Source: Mycobacterium sherrisii
Lineage (GTDB): Bacteria > Actinomycetota > Actinomycetes > Mycobacteriales > Mycobacteriaceae
Assembly: GCF_002102355.1 (NCBI RefSeq)
Contig: NZ_LQPT01000084.1
Location: forward strand, 1-64,000
Length of the DNA: 64,000 nt
Direction: 5' to 3'
This document shows positions 25,930-35,011 of this stretch, piece after piece; positions within the stretch are counted from its first letter, which is position 1; each line of letters starts with the position of its first letter. A program made the position numbers and the translations under genes. The notes below the pieces were generated by a model. It saw only the letters and a list, made by a program, of their open reading frames with translations, was not told the origin of the DNA and ran no database searches.

Positions 25930-28451
25930 GCACCGGTTCGTCCATCGCCGCCACGGCAAGCCGGTTGCGGCTGTTCAGCCTCCGCGAACTCGCCGTGCAC
26001 CGGCGGCGCACGTTCGCGTCGATGGCGGTAATGGCCGTCTCCGCAATGTATTTGGTCGCCGTGTTCGGCATCTTCGGTTCGATCACCGGGTCGGTCAATC
26101 GGCTCAGCGACGGGATCGCCGGGATCGCCTCGCTGGAGGTGTCGGGCATCACCGACGCCGGCTTCCCGGACAGCATCGCCGCCGACGTCGCCGCGGTGCC
26201 CGGGGTGGCGACGGCCGCGCCGATGATCCGGACATCCGCGTCGACGCCGTCGGGACCGGTGTTGTTGTTCGGTGCCGACCAGCGCCTCTCGGCATTGGGC
26301 GGTGCGCTCAAGGGCGCCCTGAAGGGCGACGCGAAAGACCCGGCCGCTCAGCTGGCCAATCCGTCCGGGCCCGCCAATGGCGTTCAGGTGGGCCCCGGGG
26401 TGGGCCGCCGCAAAGGTGAGACCTTCCAACTCGGCTCGGGCTCGGTCACGGTGACCGAGGTGCTCACGGGTAAGGATGTGTCGGCCCTCAACGGCGGGCA
26501 TTATGTGCTGGCGCCACTTGCGTTGGCGCAGAACGTCACCGGCAGGCAGGGTCAGCTGGATTCCATTCTGATCACCGTCAAACCCGGCGCCGAGCTACAG
26601 CAGGTCCGCGCAGCGGTCAACGCGGCGGTGAACGGACGCGCCATCGTGGCCGACCCGAGTATGCGCGCCACGCGCGCCGGCGACGGCGTCAAGCTGATGA
26701 ACTACATGGCGCTGATGGGCGCGATGGTCGCCCTGATGGTCGGCGCCTTCCTGATCTACACCACGATGACCATGGCGATCACGCAGCGGCGCCCGGTCAT
26801 CTCCCTGCTGCGCGCCATCGGGGGGCGGCGCGCCACGATCGTCCGCGACATGCTGGCCGAGGCGGCAATTCTCGGCGTGATCGGCGGCGGAATCGGGTCG
26901 GCACTCGGAATCGGGCTGGGCCGCTTGGCGATTGGCCGGCTCCCCGCGGCCCTGACGCAGGGCCTGGAGGCCCGGATCGAATACTGGCTGCCCGGCTACG
27001 CGATACCGATCGCGCTGGTCACCACCACCCTCACCAGCGTGGTGGCCTCGGCCATGGCCGCGCGGCAGGTGTACAAGGTGGCGCCCATCGAGGCCTTGGC
27101 GCCCGTCGGGGTGTCGGTGGCCGATCGGGTGCCGCGCTGGCTGCGCATCGCGTGTGGGGTGAGCGCGGTACTGGTGTTCGCGGCGGCCATCGTCGTCGTG
27201 CTCTACCAGCGCGGCGTGCTGGCGTTCGTGGCGATGTCGGCCGTCTTCGCCGCGGAGGTGACGCTCGGCTTCGCCCTGGCCATGCCCATCGTCGGCGCCG
27301 CAGCCGCAACCTCCCGGATCTTCGGCACCGCGGGTGCGCTGGCCGCGGCCACCATCGAGCGCGCCCCGCGACGGGTCTGGGCGACGGTCATGACGGTGGT
27401 CATCGCGGTCGTCACGACCGTCACGATCACCGGCACCAACACCGACATGATCCGCTCCGCCCGCGCCATCTTCGCCCCGGTGACCGACAGCCCGGTGTGG
27501 GTCAGCGCGAGTCCCCCGGATACCTACCCCACCGACGCGCTGCCGCAAGGACTTTCGGAGAAACTCGCGGCGCTGCCCGATGTCGCCCGGGTCACCGAGG
27601 GCGCCTTCGGGTTTGCGGAAGTCGGCGGCACCCGGGTGATGCTCGACGGGTTCGCGGCCACCACTGCCGATCCTTTGTACCGGGCGCTGGACCACCAGGA
27701 GCGCGAGGCGGTGCTCGCCGGACGCGGAGTCGTACTCACCCAGAATCTGGGCAAGACGCTGCACGTCCGGGTCGGCGATCCGTTGCGCATGCAGACCCCG
27801 CACGGCGTGCGGCAGGCCACGGTGCTGGCTCTGGTCCCCTACTTCTCCACGGTCATCGGCACCGTCGGGATGAGCCTGGATCAGTTGCGGTCCTGGTTCG
27901 ATCGCCCGGTGGCGACCAGCCTGCAGATCGCTGCCGCGCCGGGCGTCGATCCGCATCGATTGCTCGGCGATATCCGCGGCGCCGTGCCCGCGCCGAATTA
28001 CGTGTTCGACGGTCGCGCCGAGCTGGCGGGGCTGGAAGCACCCATGCACCAAAGCATGTTCATCGCCAACGCCGTGTGGATCATCGTGATGTTGGTGGCC
28101 GCGGTCGCGCTGCTCAACACCTTGACGCTGTCCGTGCTCGAGCGCCGGCGCGAGATCGGGGTGCTGCGCGCGATGGGATCCAGCCGCCGATTCACGCTGC
28201 GGATGGTGCTGGCCGAGGCGGCCGGAATCGGTGTCGTGGGCGGGCTTTTGGGCCTGGCGTTCGGTTGCGCCGACCAGTGGCTGTTCAGCTTGGTCAGCGC
28301 CGACATGATGAATTTCCAAGTCACCTTCCGGCCGAGCTGGATGTCGCTGGCGTTCACCCTGGGCGCATTGGTCATCAGCATGCTGGGCTCGGTGCCGCCG
28401 GCACGGCGGGCGGCGGGACTGAACATCATCGAAGCGGTCGGCGTCGAGTAG
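25926..28451 (+). CDS. FtsX/MacB-family ABC transporter permease
   Basis: An 841-residue membrane protein with two FtsX-type units. A TM segment lies near residues 30-55 (MAVMAVSAMYLVAVFGIFG), then an extracytoplasmic domain to about 250. Three TM segments follow (255-370), a further TM pair near 405-450, a second outer domain (about 510-695), and three final TM segments from 705. FtsX marks RRPVISLLRAIGGRR and RRREIGVLRAMGSSRR occur at the start of each core. It would work with the ATPase to move a lipid or peptide, or to transmit force, across the inner membrane. Cargo unknown. Confidence 0.9.
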
Positions 28452-28462
28452 CGGTTAGTCGA

Positions 28463-29095
28463 TCACTCGTCGATCAGCGTGGCGAAGCCCTGCAGGTGAG
28501 GTTTGCAGGGGAACGGCACCGGGGTGCGCGCGAGCCGGTGCAGTCCGCTGGTGTCGAATCCGGCCGCGGCGATGGAATCGATTGTGCGGCGGTTGGGTTC
28601 ACACCCGGCCGCCAACCAGGACCACGGTTTGGCGATCAGATCCTGCAACCGCCCGGTCGCGCCCTCACCCCGGACATGCTCGAGAACGACCAGCCTGCCC
28701 CCCGGCACCAGGACGCGGCGGATCTCCCGCAGCGTCGCGGCGACGTCGTCGACCGAACACAGCACCAGCCCAATATGGACGGAATCGAAACTGTTGTCCG
28801 CGAAGGGTATTGACTCGCCGGTGCCCTCCACGATGTCGGCCGTGATGCCGTGCCGGAGTGCGAGGCGAGACGCCGCCTGCCGAAACGCCGCCACCGGCTC
28901 CACCGCGGCGACCGAACTCACCGCGGGCGGCACGAATTTCAGGTCGGTGCCCGGACCAAGCCCCACCATCAGCAGCCGGCCCCTGGCGTGGGCAAGCGCG
29001 CCGCGGCGGTACCGGTTGTAGAACAGCCGGTCGAACAGCGGCTGGCCGAACCGATATACCAAGGGAAATAACGGATTAACGCGCTTAACGGCCAC
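28463..29095 (-). CDS. Class I SAM-dependent methyltransferase (UbiE-like)
   Basis: A 210-residue methyltransferase. Motif I is LLMVGLGPGTDLKFVP (about residues 41-56), strand 2 AAVEPVAAF, and post-motif segment GTGESIPFADNSFDSVH; then LREIRRVLVPGGRLVVLEH, all typical of the UbiE/Methyltransf_11 group. The C-terminus LIAKPWSWLAAGCEPNR resembles METTL7-like enzymes acting on hydrophobic substrates. GTG 29095 overlaps the end of the DUF4389 gene by 11 bases. Last gene of a three-gene operon with a flavin monooxygenase, so it may methylate that enzyme's product. Confidence 0.82.
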   Translation of the reverse strand: MAVKRVNPLFPLVYRFGQPLFDRLFYNRYRRGALAHARGRLLMVGLGPGTDLKFVPPAVSSVAAVEPVAAFRQAASRLALRHGITADIVEGTGESIPFADNSFDSVHIGLVLCSVDDVAATLREIRRVLVPGGRLVVLEHVRGEGATGRLQDLIAKPWSWLAAGCEPNRRTIDSIAAAGFDTSGLHRLARTPVPFPCKPHLQGFATLIDE

Positions 29096-29738
29096 CTAAG
29101 TCCATCCGGAAAGGCGGATATTCGTCACACATCAACGATACATATGCCGCGACTCGGTAGCGCCATCGACAGATGCCGACCAGCAGATCGAACATGCCCC
29201 GCGGCATCGACCCGGTGGCCAACAACGCAGCCGCGGCGATCACGGTGAGCACCTGCAACAGCGGCTCCATCGCCCAGCACAGCACGATCTGCGGCAATCC
29301 CAGCAGCCACCATTTCACCAGCACGGCCCACCGCGATAACCGCTCGGGATATGCGATCTCGAGGTCCCCCGGGTAGTCGGGCCGGGCGGCCAGCGTGAAG
29401 GGCGGGTACCTGTCAGTGCTGTTCATCGGGAACCGGTAATTCATCACCCGCCACGACCAACGCAACACGCCGACGTTGAAATCGAAGATCAACCGCGGGT
29501 AACGCCCGGTGAGAAGGATTGCGATGCCCGCAATCAACGTCATCGGCGGATAGACCAGGTAGAGCAGGATCAGGATGGGATAGTGCGGCACGGCCAGGAC
29601 ACACCATTTGAGCAACCAGAGCCAGCGTGACGGCGCGTCGTCGTAGCATCTGACTCGCACGGTGTCGGTCCTCGTGGGCGATTCGGCGACTGCGCTTTTG
29701 GTCGTGGGCGTGGGCGTGGGCGTAATCACTGCCGTCAC
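29085..29738 (-). CDS. DUF4389-type membrane protein, two repeats
   Basis: A 217-residue integral membrane protein with an internal repeat. Each half has RWLWLLKW/RWAVLVKW, a hydrophobic helix pair (about residues 45-80 and 150-180), then a conserved phenylalanine-aspartate/leucine stretch ending WRxxxY. The signatures NYRFPMNSTDRYPPF and the closing DEYPPFRMDL match the DUF4389 pattern. Cytoplasmic N-terminus of about 35 residues is Pro/Thr-rich. Starts with an ATGA overlap on the monooxygenase stop and overlaps the methyltransferase start by 11 bases. Possibly a membrane anchor for the two enzymes; function of the family is unknown. Confidence 0.78.
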   Translation of the reverse strand: MTAVITPTPTPTTKSAVAESPTRTDTVRVRCYDDAPSRWLWLLKWCVLAVPHYPILILLYLVYPPMTLIAGIAILLTGRYPRLIFDFNVGVLRWSWRVMNYRFPMNSTDRYPPFTLAARPDYPGDLEIAYPERLSRWAVLVKWWLLGLPQIVLCWAMEPLLQVLTVIAAAALLATGSMPRGMFDLLVGICRWRYRVAAYVSLMCDEYPPFRMDLGGR

Positions 29739-31021
29739 GCCCCGACCGGGCTTGCCGCCGCGAGGTCGCGACCGACCTGTGCGGCGATGCCGGGGTGGCT
29801 GGTCATCCGCACGAAATGAGTCAGTGCCCAGGTATGCACCCGATCCGGCAGCAACGCCGCGGGCCGCAACACCGATTCGGCGTGGGAGACTTGCAGCGAC
29901 GCCATCCGGGACACCGCACCTACCTGTCGCCGCCGGGTTTTCTCGTACCCGCGCAGCGCGCGGGACAGCGCGGTGCGGCCGCTGTCGGCGCGAACCTCGT
30001 TAAGCGCCGCACCCAGGACCATCGTGTCGAGCAGGGCCTGATTGGTGCCCTGCGCCAGGGTCGGTGGCATCGTGTGCGCGGCGTCGCCGAGCAGCGTCAC
30101 GTGCCCCGCATTGAGCGCGCCGGGAACCGGATGCCTGAAGTGGGGGTAGGGCGAGCGGGCCAGGTCCGCGTCGGTGAGCCTGTCCAAGACCAGATCCACC
30201 ACGTCGGACCAGCCGCAGAAGGTGGAGCGGATCACCTCGATCGGTCGTTCGGGCCGCACGAAATCGTGGGCCCACGGCAAGTCGAACCACCACTGCACCC
30301 GGTCGCCGCCGGCGGGCCACACGCCGGTGTTCCCTCGCTCACCGATGACGATGTAGGCGATGTCTCGCTCGACAATCTCCGGCACGCTCACCAGCCCCTG
30401 CCAGCTGCACCAGCCGGTTGCTTCGGCCGGCGGCGCACCGACCACATCCCGGATCACCGAATGCAGGCCGTCGGCACCGATCAGCAGGTCTCCCTCCACC
30501 ACCCCACCGTCGTCGAAACCGACGGCCACGCCGTCGGGCATCGTGATGACTCGGGTCGCGCGGGCATTGCGCCGGATGGCCTCCCCGGGAAATCCGTCCA
30601 TCAGCCGTTCCAGCAGCACCTGGCGAGGCACCATTCGCACCGGCGCGCCCAATCGGTGCGCCAAGGCGCTCACGTCGACGGTGGCGACCCGGCGTCCCGT
30701 TGAGGTGCGCACCCGAACGCTGGACAGCAGCTGACCGGCCCCACCCATGTCGACGCCCAGCTGCCGCAGCACGGTCTCGCCGTTGGACCAGATGGTCACG
30801 GCGCCACCACCGGCTCGCGTGTCGGTGCGCTGATCGAAGACGGCGACGTCGTGCCCGTCACGTAGCAACCGCCGGGCCACCGAGATCCCGCTGACCCCGG
30901 CGCCCACCACCAACACCCGCAGCGGCCGACCCGAGGCTGCCCGCATGGGCGGTAAACAGCTGATACGACCGCCGGTGCCTACCCGCTCACGTTGTTCCAT
31001 CCGCCCCCCCGATCGCGGCAT
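29735..31021 (-). CDS. FAD-dependent monooxygenase (salicylate hydroxylase-like)
   Basis: A flavoprotein hydroxylase of up to 428 residues. The FAD dinucleotide site is LVVGAGVSGISVARRL (about residues 37-52), the mid DG motif is LLIGADGLHSVIR, and the second FAD motif is VTLLGDAAHTMPPTLAQGTN. Such enzymes add one oxygen to aromatic or conjugated rings using NAD(P)H. The start is uncertain: ATG 31021, ATG 31000 (a G-rich run just before it) or ATG 30946 are in frame, and the domain itself needs only the last. It is the first gene of the operon with DUF4389 and methyltransferase. Confidence 0.85.
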   Translation of the reverse strand: MPRSGGRMEQRERVGTGGRISCLPPMRAASGRPLRVLVVGAGVSGISVARRLLRDGHDVAVFDQRTDTRAGGGAVTIWSNGETVLRQLGVDMGGAGQLLSSVRVRTSTGRRVATVDVSALAHRLGAPVRMVPRQVLLERLMDGFPGEAIRRNARATRVITMPDGVAVGFDDGGVVEGDLLIGADGLHSVIRDVVGAPPAEATGWCSWQGLVSVPEIVERDIAYIVIGERGNTGVWPAGGDRVQWWFDLPWAHDFVRPERPIEVIRSTFCGWSDVVDLVLDRLTDADLARSPYPHFRHPVPGALNAGHVTLLGDAAHTMPPTLAQGTNQALLDTMVLGAALNEVRADSGRTALSRALRGYEKTRRRQVGAVSRMASLQVSHAESVLRPAALLPDRVHTWALTHFVRMTSHPGIAAQVGRDLAAASPVGA

Positions 31022-31137
31022 TCGGCCGCTGGGTGATCGGCCACCTCGCTCCGGTCGTCACTTTCCTGGAAACGTTGGCGCCCGCGGATCGGTTCAAGGC
31101 TTCCGTCGATGCCCGGTGGACGCCCAGCGCAGGCGGG

Positions 31138-32019
31138 TCAACTTGGGGCGATCATCCGGTGCAGGTCCTGGACCGACCACGGCTGACCGCCGTGATGGTC
31201 GCGATAGCCGAGGAGCGACGGGGTGGGCCGATCGAAGCGGCCGACGAATCCGCCTGCCGCGACCAGGATCTGACCGGTTACCTCGCACGCCAGGTCGCTG
31301 GCGAGGTAGGCGTACAGCGGGGCGACGAAGTCCGGCGGGGCGCTGTCCAACGACGCTTGCCTGGCCACCTCGTCCAGCAGGCCACGGCGGTACAGATCGT
31401 CGATGTGTTTCTCGTACTCGGTGCCGGTGGACAGCCGGGTCCGCGCGCCCGGGCACACCACATTGGCCCGGACGCCGCTGGCTTTGAGCTCCGCGGCGAT
31501 CGCCAGGGTCAGACCGTTGACGGCGCCCTTGCCGGCCGGGTAGCCGGTGCCGCCGTAGTCGCCGAGGAAGGCGACCGAGCTCGTGTTGATGATCGCCCCG
31601 TGCCCCTGCGCCACCAGCACGGGCGCCGCGACGCGGCAGGTGTGAAACACGGTGCCGAGGTGTGCCCCGATAAGCCGATCGAAGTCGGCGGGCGAGATGT
31701 CCAGGATCGACGAGCCCGCGGGTTCGGCGATGCCCGCGCAGTTGACCAAGGTGTCGAGGCGTCCGAACTCGTCCAGGCAGGTTTGCACGAGCAGCTTCGC
31801 GACGCGTTCGTCATCGGCTGCTCCGGTCACGCCGGTGGCCCGTCCGCCGGCCGCTCCGATCGCCGCCACGGTTTCGGCCACCGCATCCGCGTCCCGGCCG
31901 TTGACCACCACGCGGGCGCCGTGGCGGCAGAGCAGTTCGGCGACCGCACGTCCGATCCCGCGGCTGCCCCCGGTCACGACCGCGCCCCGCTCGGCCAGCA
32001 GCTCGGCCGGGCCGCTCAT
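31138..32019 (-). CDS. SDR family oxidoreductase
   Basis: A 293-residue classical short-chain dehydrogenase: cofactor loop TGGSRGIG (about residues 18-25), VNCAG, active-site Ser in NTSSVAF and YxxxK as Tyr in GTGYPAGKGA, then the ANVVCPGARTRL segment. The C-terminal 60 residues are longer than standard (LASDLACEVTGQILVAAGGFVGRF, then a tail), as seen in multifunctional-enzyme-like SDRs. ATG 32019 fits the family N-terminus; the frame is open to 32268 and ATG 32103 follows an AAGGA, so a longer form is possible. Located 116 bases upstream of the monooxygenase operon on the same strand. Confidence 0.86.
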   Translation of the reverse strand: MSGPAELLAERGAVVTGGSRGIGRAVAELLCRHGARVVVNGRDADAVAETVAAIGAAGGRATGVTGAADDERVAKLLVQTCLDEFGRLDTLVNCAGIAEPAGSSILDISPADFDRLIGAHLGTVFHTCRVAAPVLVAQGHGAIINTSSVAFLGDYGGTGYPAGKGAVNGLTLAIAAELKASGVRANVVCPGARTRLSTGTEYEKHIDDLYRRGLLDEVARQASLDSAPPDFVAPLYAYLASDLACEVTGQILVAAGGFVGRFDRPTPSLLGYRDHHGGQPWSVQDLHRMIAPS

Positions 32020-32532
32020 CGGTGCGGCCGCCCGGCGCCGGTCACCCACATCTGCCGAACAGTACCCAGCGGACCGCGAGACGAGGATCTCGGGTCCCGC
32101 CATCGTCCTTGACCCAGACGTCAATTTATGTTTGCTGGCGATCCGCAGCTTGCTCCCGACGGCGCAGTTCCGGCCCGAGCGAGGTTGCTCGGGAGCTGGT
32201 TGCCAGAAAACAATCGTGCAATCCGTGCTGATGCGCGTAGTATTCAAAGCTAAGTCCGTTCTGGACACGTCGCCGTTTAGCTAAAAGCGGTCTGTCAGCC
32301 GCACGGCTGTCGGGTTAGGGCTCCGGCGTTCTTCACATATCCGGCCCGCCCCGTTCCGGCGATGCGTGCGCTGCCTTTGATCAATCCGTGTCGACGGACT
32401 GGTGCAGTGGAGTGCCGTGCGCACGCCTGCGATACCCCTGCACGCGACTTCGTTAGGAAGTGCCGCAATGCAAAACCGTTGGTACGCAGTTCCTCTCGCA
32501 AAATCCCTAACAGCGAGGGAGCACTCAGCAAC
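32020..32532. other. Intergenic region upstream of SDR and sigma factor genes
   Basis: 513 bases between the divergent SDR and the SigF-like gene. I see no separate gene. Promoters for both must lie here. A GAGGGAG about 12 bases before ATG 32533 is the likely ribosome-binding site of the sigma gene. No clear SigF-type promoter could be fitted. Confidence 0.4.
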
Positions 32533-33342
32533 ATGACCGAAGTACTCACACCAACCAGGCCCGCCCGTCCGGCGTCCACCCGCAACGACGACTCCTACGA
32601 CGACGTAGTCGAGATGTTCGTGGTGCTGCGCACCATGCCGGCCGAATCGCACGAATATCGCCGGCAGCGGGAGCGCATCGTGAACCGATGCCTGCCCCTG
32701 GCCGACCATGTGGCTCGTCACTTCGGGCGCCGCGGCGAGGGTCTTGATGATCTGACCCAAGTCGCTCGCCTGGGGTTGATGAACGCCATCAATCGGTTCG
32801 ATCCGGACAAAGGCCCGAGCTTCATCGGGTTCGCGATTCCCACCATGATGGGCGAGGTTCGCCGTCATTTCCGCGACTACAGCTGGGGCATGCGGGTCCC
32901 GCGCCGACTGCGCGAGCTTCACGTCCAAATCAGCCGGGCCACAGCAGATTTGGTTCAGAAGCTGGGCCGCGCCCCGACGGCGCGTGAGCTGTCCGAGGAA
33001 TTGGGCGTCGCACACGAGGAGATCGTCGAATGCCTCGTCGCGGGTGACGCCTACCAGCTCGAGTCGCTGGACGCGCCGGTGGGTGCCGACAGCTCGGGCA
33101 AGACGCGCCTGGTGGCCGACGCGGTCGGCGGGGTCGATCCCCAGATCGACCACATCACCAACCGGGAAGCGGTGCGGGCCTTGATCGCCGCGCTTCCGGA
33201 GCGCGAGCGCGAGGTTCTGCATATGCGATTCTTCGAATCGATGACGCAGAGCCAGATCGCCGAGCGCATCGGGGTATCGCAGATGCAGGTCTCGCGAATC
33301 TTGGCCAACACCCTGACATCCCTGCGTGACCAGCTGGAGTAG
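32533..33342 (+). CDS. SigB/SigF-family RNA polymerase sigma factor
   Basis: A 269-residue group 3 sigma factor. Region 2 is DLTQVARLGLMNAINRFDPDKG...FAIPTMMGEVRRHFRD (about residues 73-120), the core-binding and -10-recognition part. Region 3 covers RRLRELHVQISRATADL...GRAPTARELSEELG, and region 4 is ALPEREREVLHMRFFE...SQIAERIGVSQMQVSRIL, which reads the -35. It resembles mycobacterial SigF, but no anti-sigma (RsbW-type) or antagonist gene is adjacent, so it is probably an extra paralogue controlled elsewhere. ATG 32533 is chosen over the open upstream frame because of the GAGGGAG. Confidence 0.87.
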   Translation: MTEVLTPTRPARPASTRNDDSYDDVVEMFVVLRTMPAESHEYRRQRERIVNRCLPLADHVARHFGRRGEGLDDLTQVARLGLMNAINRFDPDKGPSFIGFAIPTMMGEVRRHFRDYSWGMRVPRRLRELHVQISRATADLVQKLGRAPTARELSEELGVAHEEIVECLVAGDAYQLESLDAPVGADSSGKTRLVADAVGGVDPQIDHITNREAVRALIAALPEREREVLHMRFFESMTQSQIAERIGVSQMQVSRILANTLTSLRDQLE

Positions 33343-33447
33343 TTCGCAACTGCGGTGCCTGGGCGGCCCGGCGACGCATGCACTGTACTGTGCCTTTGGG
33401 GTGCAACCGGCCCTGTCGACTGACCGAGCCCAAAGGAGCACGATGCG

Positions 33448-34077
33448 ATGAGGCTTTCACAACCAGTGGTCGCGGGAGTCGTCGGCGTCACGGCGCTGGC
33501 ACTGGCGGTCGCCGGATGCGGCGGTAACAAGACGACCGCGCCGACCAAGTCGGGGTCGGCTACCTCATCGACCAGTGCGGGCATTGGCGCTCCCTCGTCC
33601 TCGGCCGCCTCGGCGCCGGCGCAGCCCAACCAGTACACGACGTGGCTGATTGCGGCCAGCGACATCAACGCGCCGGAGCCCTTCACGGCCGCGCCGCCGA
33701 CGAGCGACCCGAACGGCCAACCCGGTGCCTCGGTCGTCTTCAGCACCCAGGACAACAGCCACGTCATCAAGGACACGATCCAGGTGTACGACGACCCTGG
33801 CGCGGCGACAGCAGCGTTGAACGTCGCGAAGTCCGGTCAGGGCGGCATCATCAAACACCCGGCCACCGACCCGGTCAAGGTCGGCACGGACGGGACGATG
33901 GTGTCCGGAAACTCCACGGACAACTCCAAAGGCATTGCGGTGCTGCTGTTCACCGAGGGCAAGGTGTTGGTGACGCTGGAATTCGACGGCCCCGCCGACA
34001 CGCTCCCGCCGCCGGACTTCGTCAGCGATGTCGGCCAGAAGCAGGATGCCGCGGTCAAGAAGGGCCTGGGCGGCTGA
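33448..34077 (+). CDS. Exported lipoprotein, unknown function
   Basis: A 209-residue putative lipoprotein. The signal peptide is MRLSQPVVAGVVGVTALALAV with a lipobox ending VAGC at residues 21-24, so Cys24 would be lipidated and anchor it outside the membrane. A Ser/Ala/Thr-rich linker (about 25-60) precedes a globular domain containing VVFSTQDNSHVIKDTIQVYDD and GKVLVTLEFDGPAD. This resembles mycobacterial Lpq-type lipoproteins, but I cannot name one. AAAGGAG ten bases before ATG 33448 supports the start. It stands alone 105 bases after the sigma gene, so possibly a target. Confidence 0.8.
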   Translation: MRLSQPVVAGVVGVTALALAVAGCGGNKTTAPTKSGSATSSTSAGIGAPSSSAASAPAQPNQYTTWLIAASDINAPEPFTAAPPTSDPNGQPGASVVFSTQDNSHVIKDTIQVYDDPGAATAALNVAKSGQGGIIKHPATDPVKVGTDGTMVSGNSTDNSKGIAVLLFTEGKVLVTLEFDGPADTLPPPDFVSDVGQKQDAAVKKGLGG

Positions 34078-34227
34078 CCTCGCGCCGCGGGTCGCCGCGG
34101 CCACTGGGGATACGACTGCCTCTCACGACAGGTGATCGGGGTACGGCGAATGGCGTACCGCCGCAACGTCAACGAAGGCCGTCACTGATTGTCCGAGCCG
34201 GGCCGGCAGCGGCGGCGTTGCGGCATC

Positions 34228-34255
34228 GGTTTAAATAAACCGCTTGATTTAATCC
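34228..34255. promoter_or_regulatory. 28-bp imperfect palindrome, candidate TetR operator
   Basis: GGTTTAAATAAACC followed by GCTTGATTTAATCC reads as a dyad with 11 of 14 positions matching, strikingly AT-rich for this genome. The left half alone is an inverted repeat GGTTTA-AA-TAAACC. It ends eight bases before GTG 34264 and covers the likely -10 region, an ideal place for self-repression. Confidence 0.55.
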
Positions 34256-34263
34256 GCGCGCCG

Positions 34264-34941
34264 GTGTTCACTGAGGCGGTGAAAGCCGAGCGGACGCTGC
34301 GCTCCCACCGGTCGACGGGGACCCGCGAAGCGATTCTGTCGGCCGCCGAATGGCTGTTCGCCGAGCGCGGGATGTATGCCGTGTCCAACCGGCAGATCAG
34401 CGAGGCGGCCGGGCAGGGAAACAACGCGGCGGCGTGCTACCACTTCGGCACCCGGACCGAGCTGCTGCGGGCGATCGAAAGCAAACATCGCGAACCGATC
34501 GAAGAACTGCGCGCGCAGATGTTGCGCGAGATCGGCGACTCGACCGAATTACGGGACTGGGTGAGCACATTGGTGCGCCCGCTCACCGACCACCTCGCCG
34601 CGCTGGGCACCCCCAGTTGGTACGCGCGGTTCGCGGCCCAGGCGATGGCCGATCCCACCTATCGTCACGTCGTCACCAAGGACGCGCTGACGTCGCCTAG
34701 GCTGGTGCAGACCGTCGAGGGCATCAACCGGTGCCTGCCCGAGCTGCCCAGACGGGTGCGCTCCGAGCGCATCGTCATGGTCCGAAACCTGTTGATGCAC
34801 ACCTGCGCCGAGCACGAAGGCGCCCTGGCCGAACACGGCCCGCGCGCACGATCGGCCTGGCCGGTTGCCGGCGAGGGGCTGATCGACGCGATCGTGGGGC
34901 TGTGGCGAGCACCGGTGCACGTGAGCGCCGCGGGCAACTGA
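34264..34941 (+). CDS. TetR/AcrR family transcriptional regulator
   Basis: A regulator of about 225 residues. HTH: REAILSAAEWLFAERGMYAVSNRQISEAAGQGNNAAACYHF (about residues 21-61), where NNAAACYHF is the recognition helix of a recognisable TetR subgroup. Start is GTG 34264 or GTG 34279; both lack a good Shine-Dalgarno and the frame is open to 34189. Lies directly behind a strong palindrome and 70 bases before the P450 gene on the same strand, so it probably controls itself and the P450/M24 unit. Confidence 0.86.
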   Translation: MFTEAVKAERTLRSHRSTGTREAILSAAEWLFAERGMYAVSNRQISEAAGQGNNAAACYHFGTRTELLRAIESKHREPIEELRAQMLREIGDSTELRDWVSTLVRPLTDHLAALGTPSWYARFAAQAMADPTYRHVVTKDALTSPRLVQTVEGINRCLPELPRRVRSERIVMVRNLLMHTCAEHEGALAEHGPRARSAWPVAGEGLIDAIVGLWRAPVHVSAAGN

Positions 34942-34955
34942 CCCGACGCCGGCCC

Positions 34956-34991
34956 GGAGACGTGACCGGAGACGTGACCGGAGACCGACCC
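34956..34991. repeat. 12-bp tandem repeat, three copies
   Basis: GGAGACGTGACC twice exactly, then GGAGACCGACCC, filling most of the gap between the TetR and P450 genes. Could be a short slipped-strand repeat; no known site matches. Confidence 0.75.
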
Positions 34992-35011
34992 CGAGACCGA
35001 AGAGGAGCACG

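Noticed and set aside
26595-28319. Long minus-strand open frame (about 574 codons)
   Set aside because: Antisense to the FtsX-like permease; translation is His/Arg/Asp-rich with no domain.
32020-32268. N-terminal extension of the SDR ending at 31138
   Set aside because: The SDR fold begins with the segment after ATG 32019; the extra 83 codons show no similarity, although ATG 32103 with AAGGA cannot be fully excluded.
32289-32320. Possible SigF-type promoter (GGTCT ... GGGTTA) before the sigma gene
   Set aside because: Both boxes deviate from the SigF consensus and the spacing of about 18 is too long.
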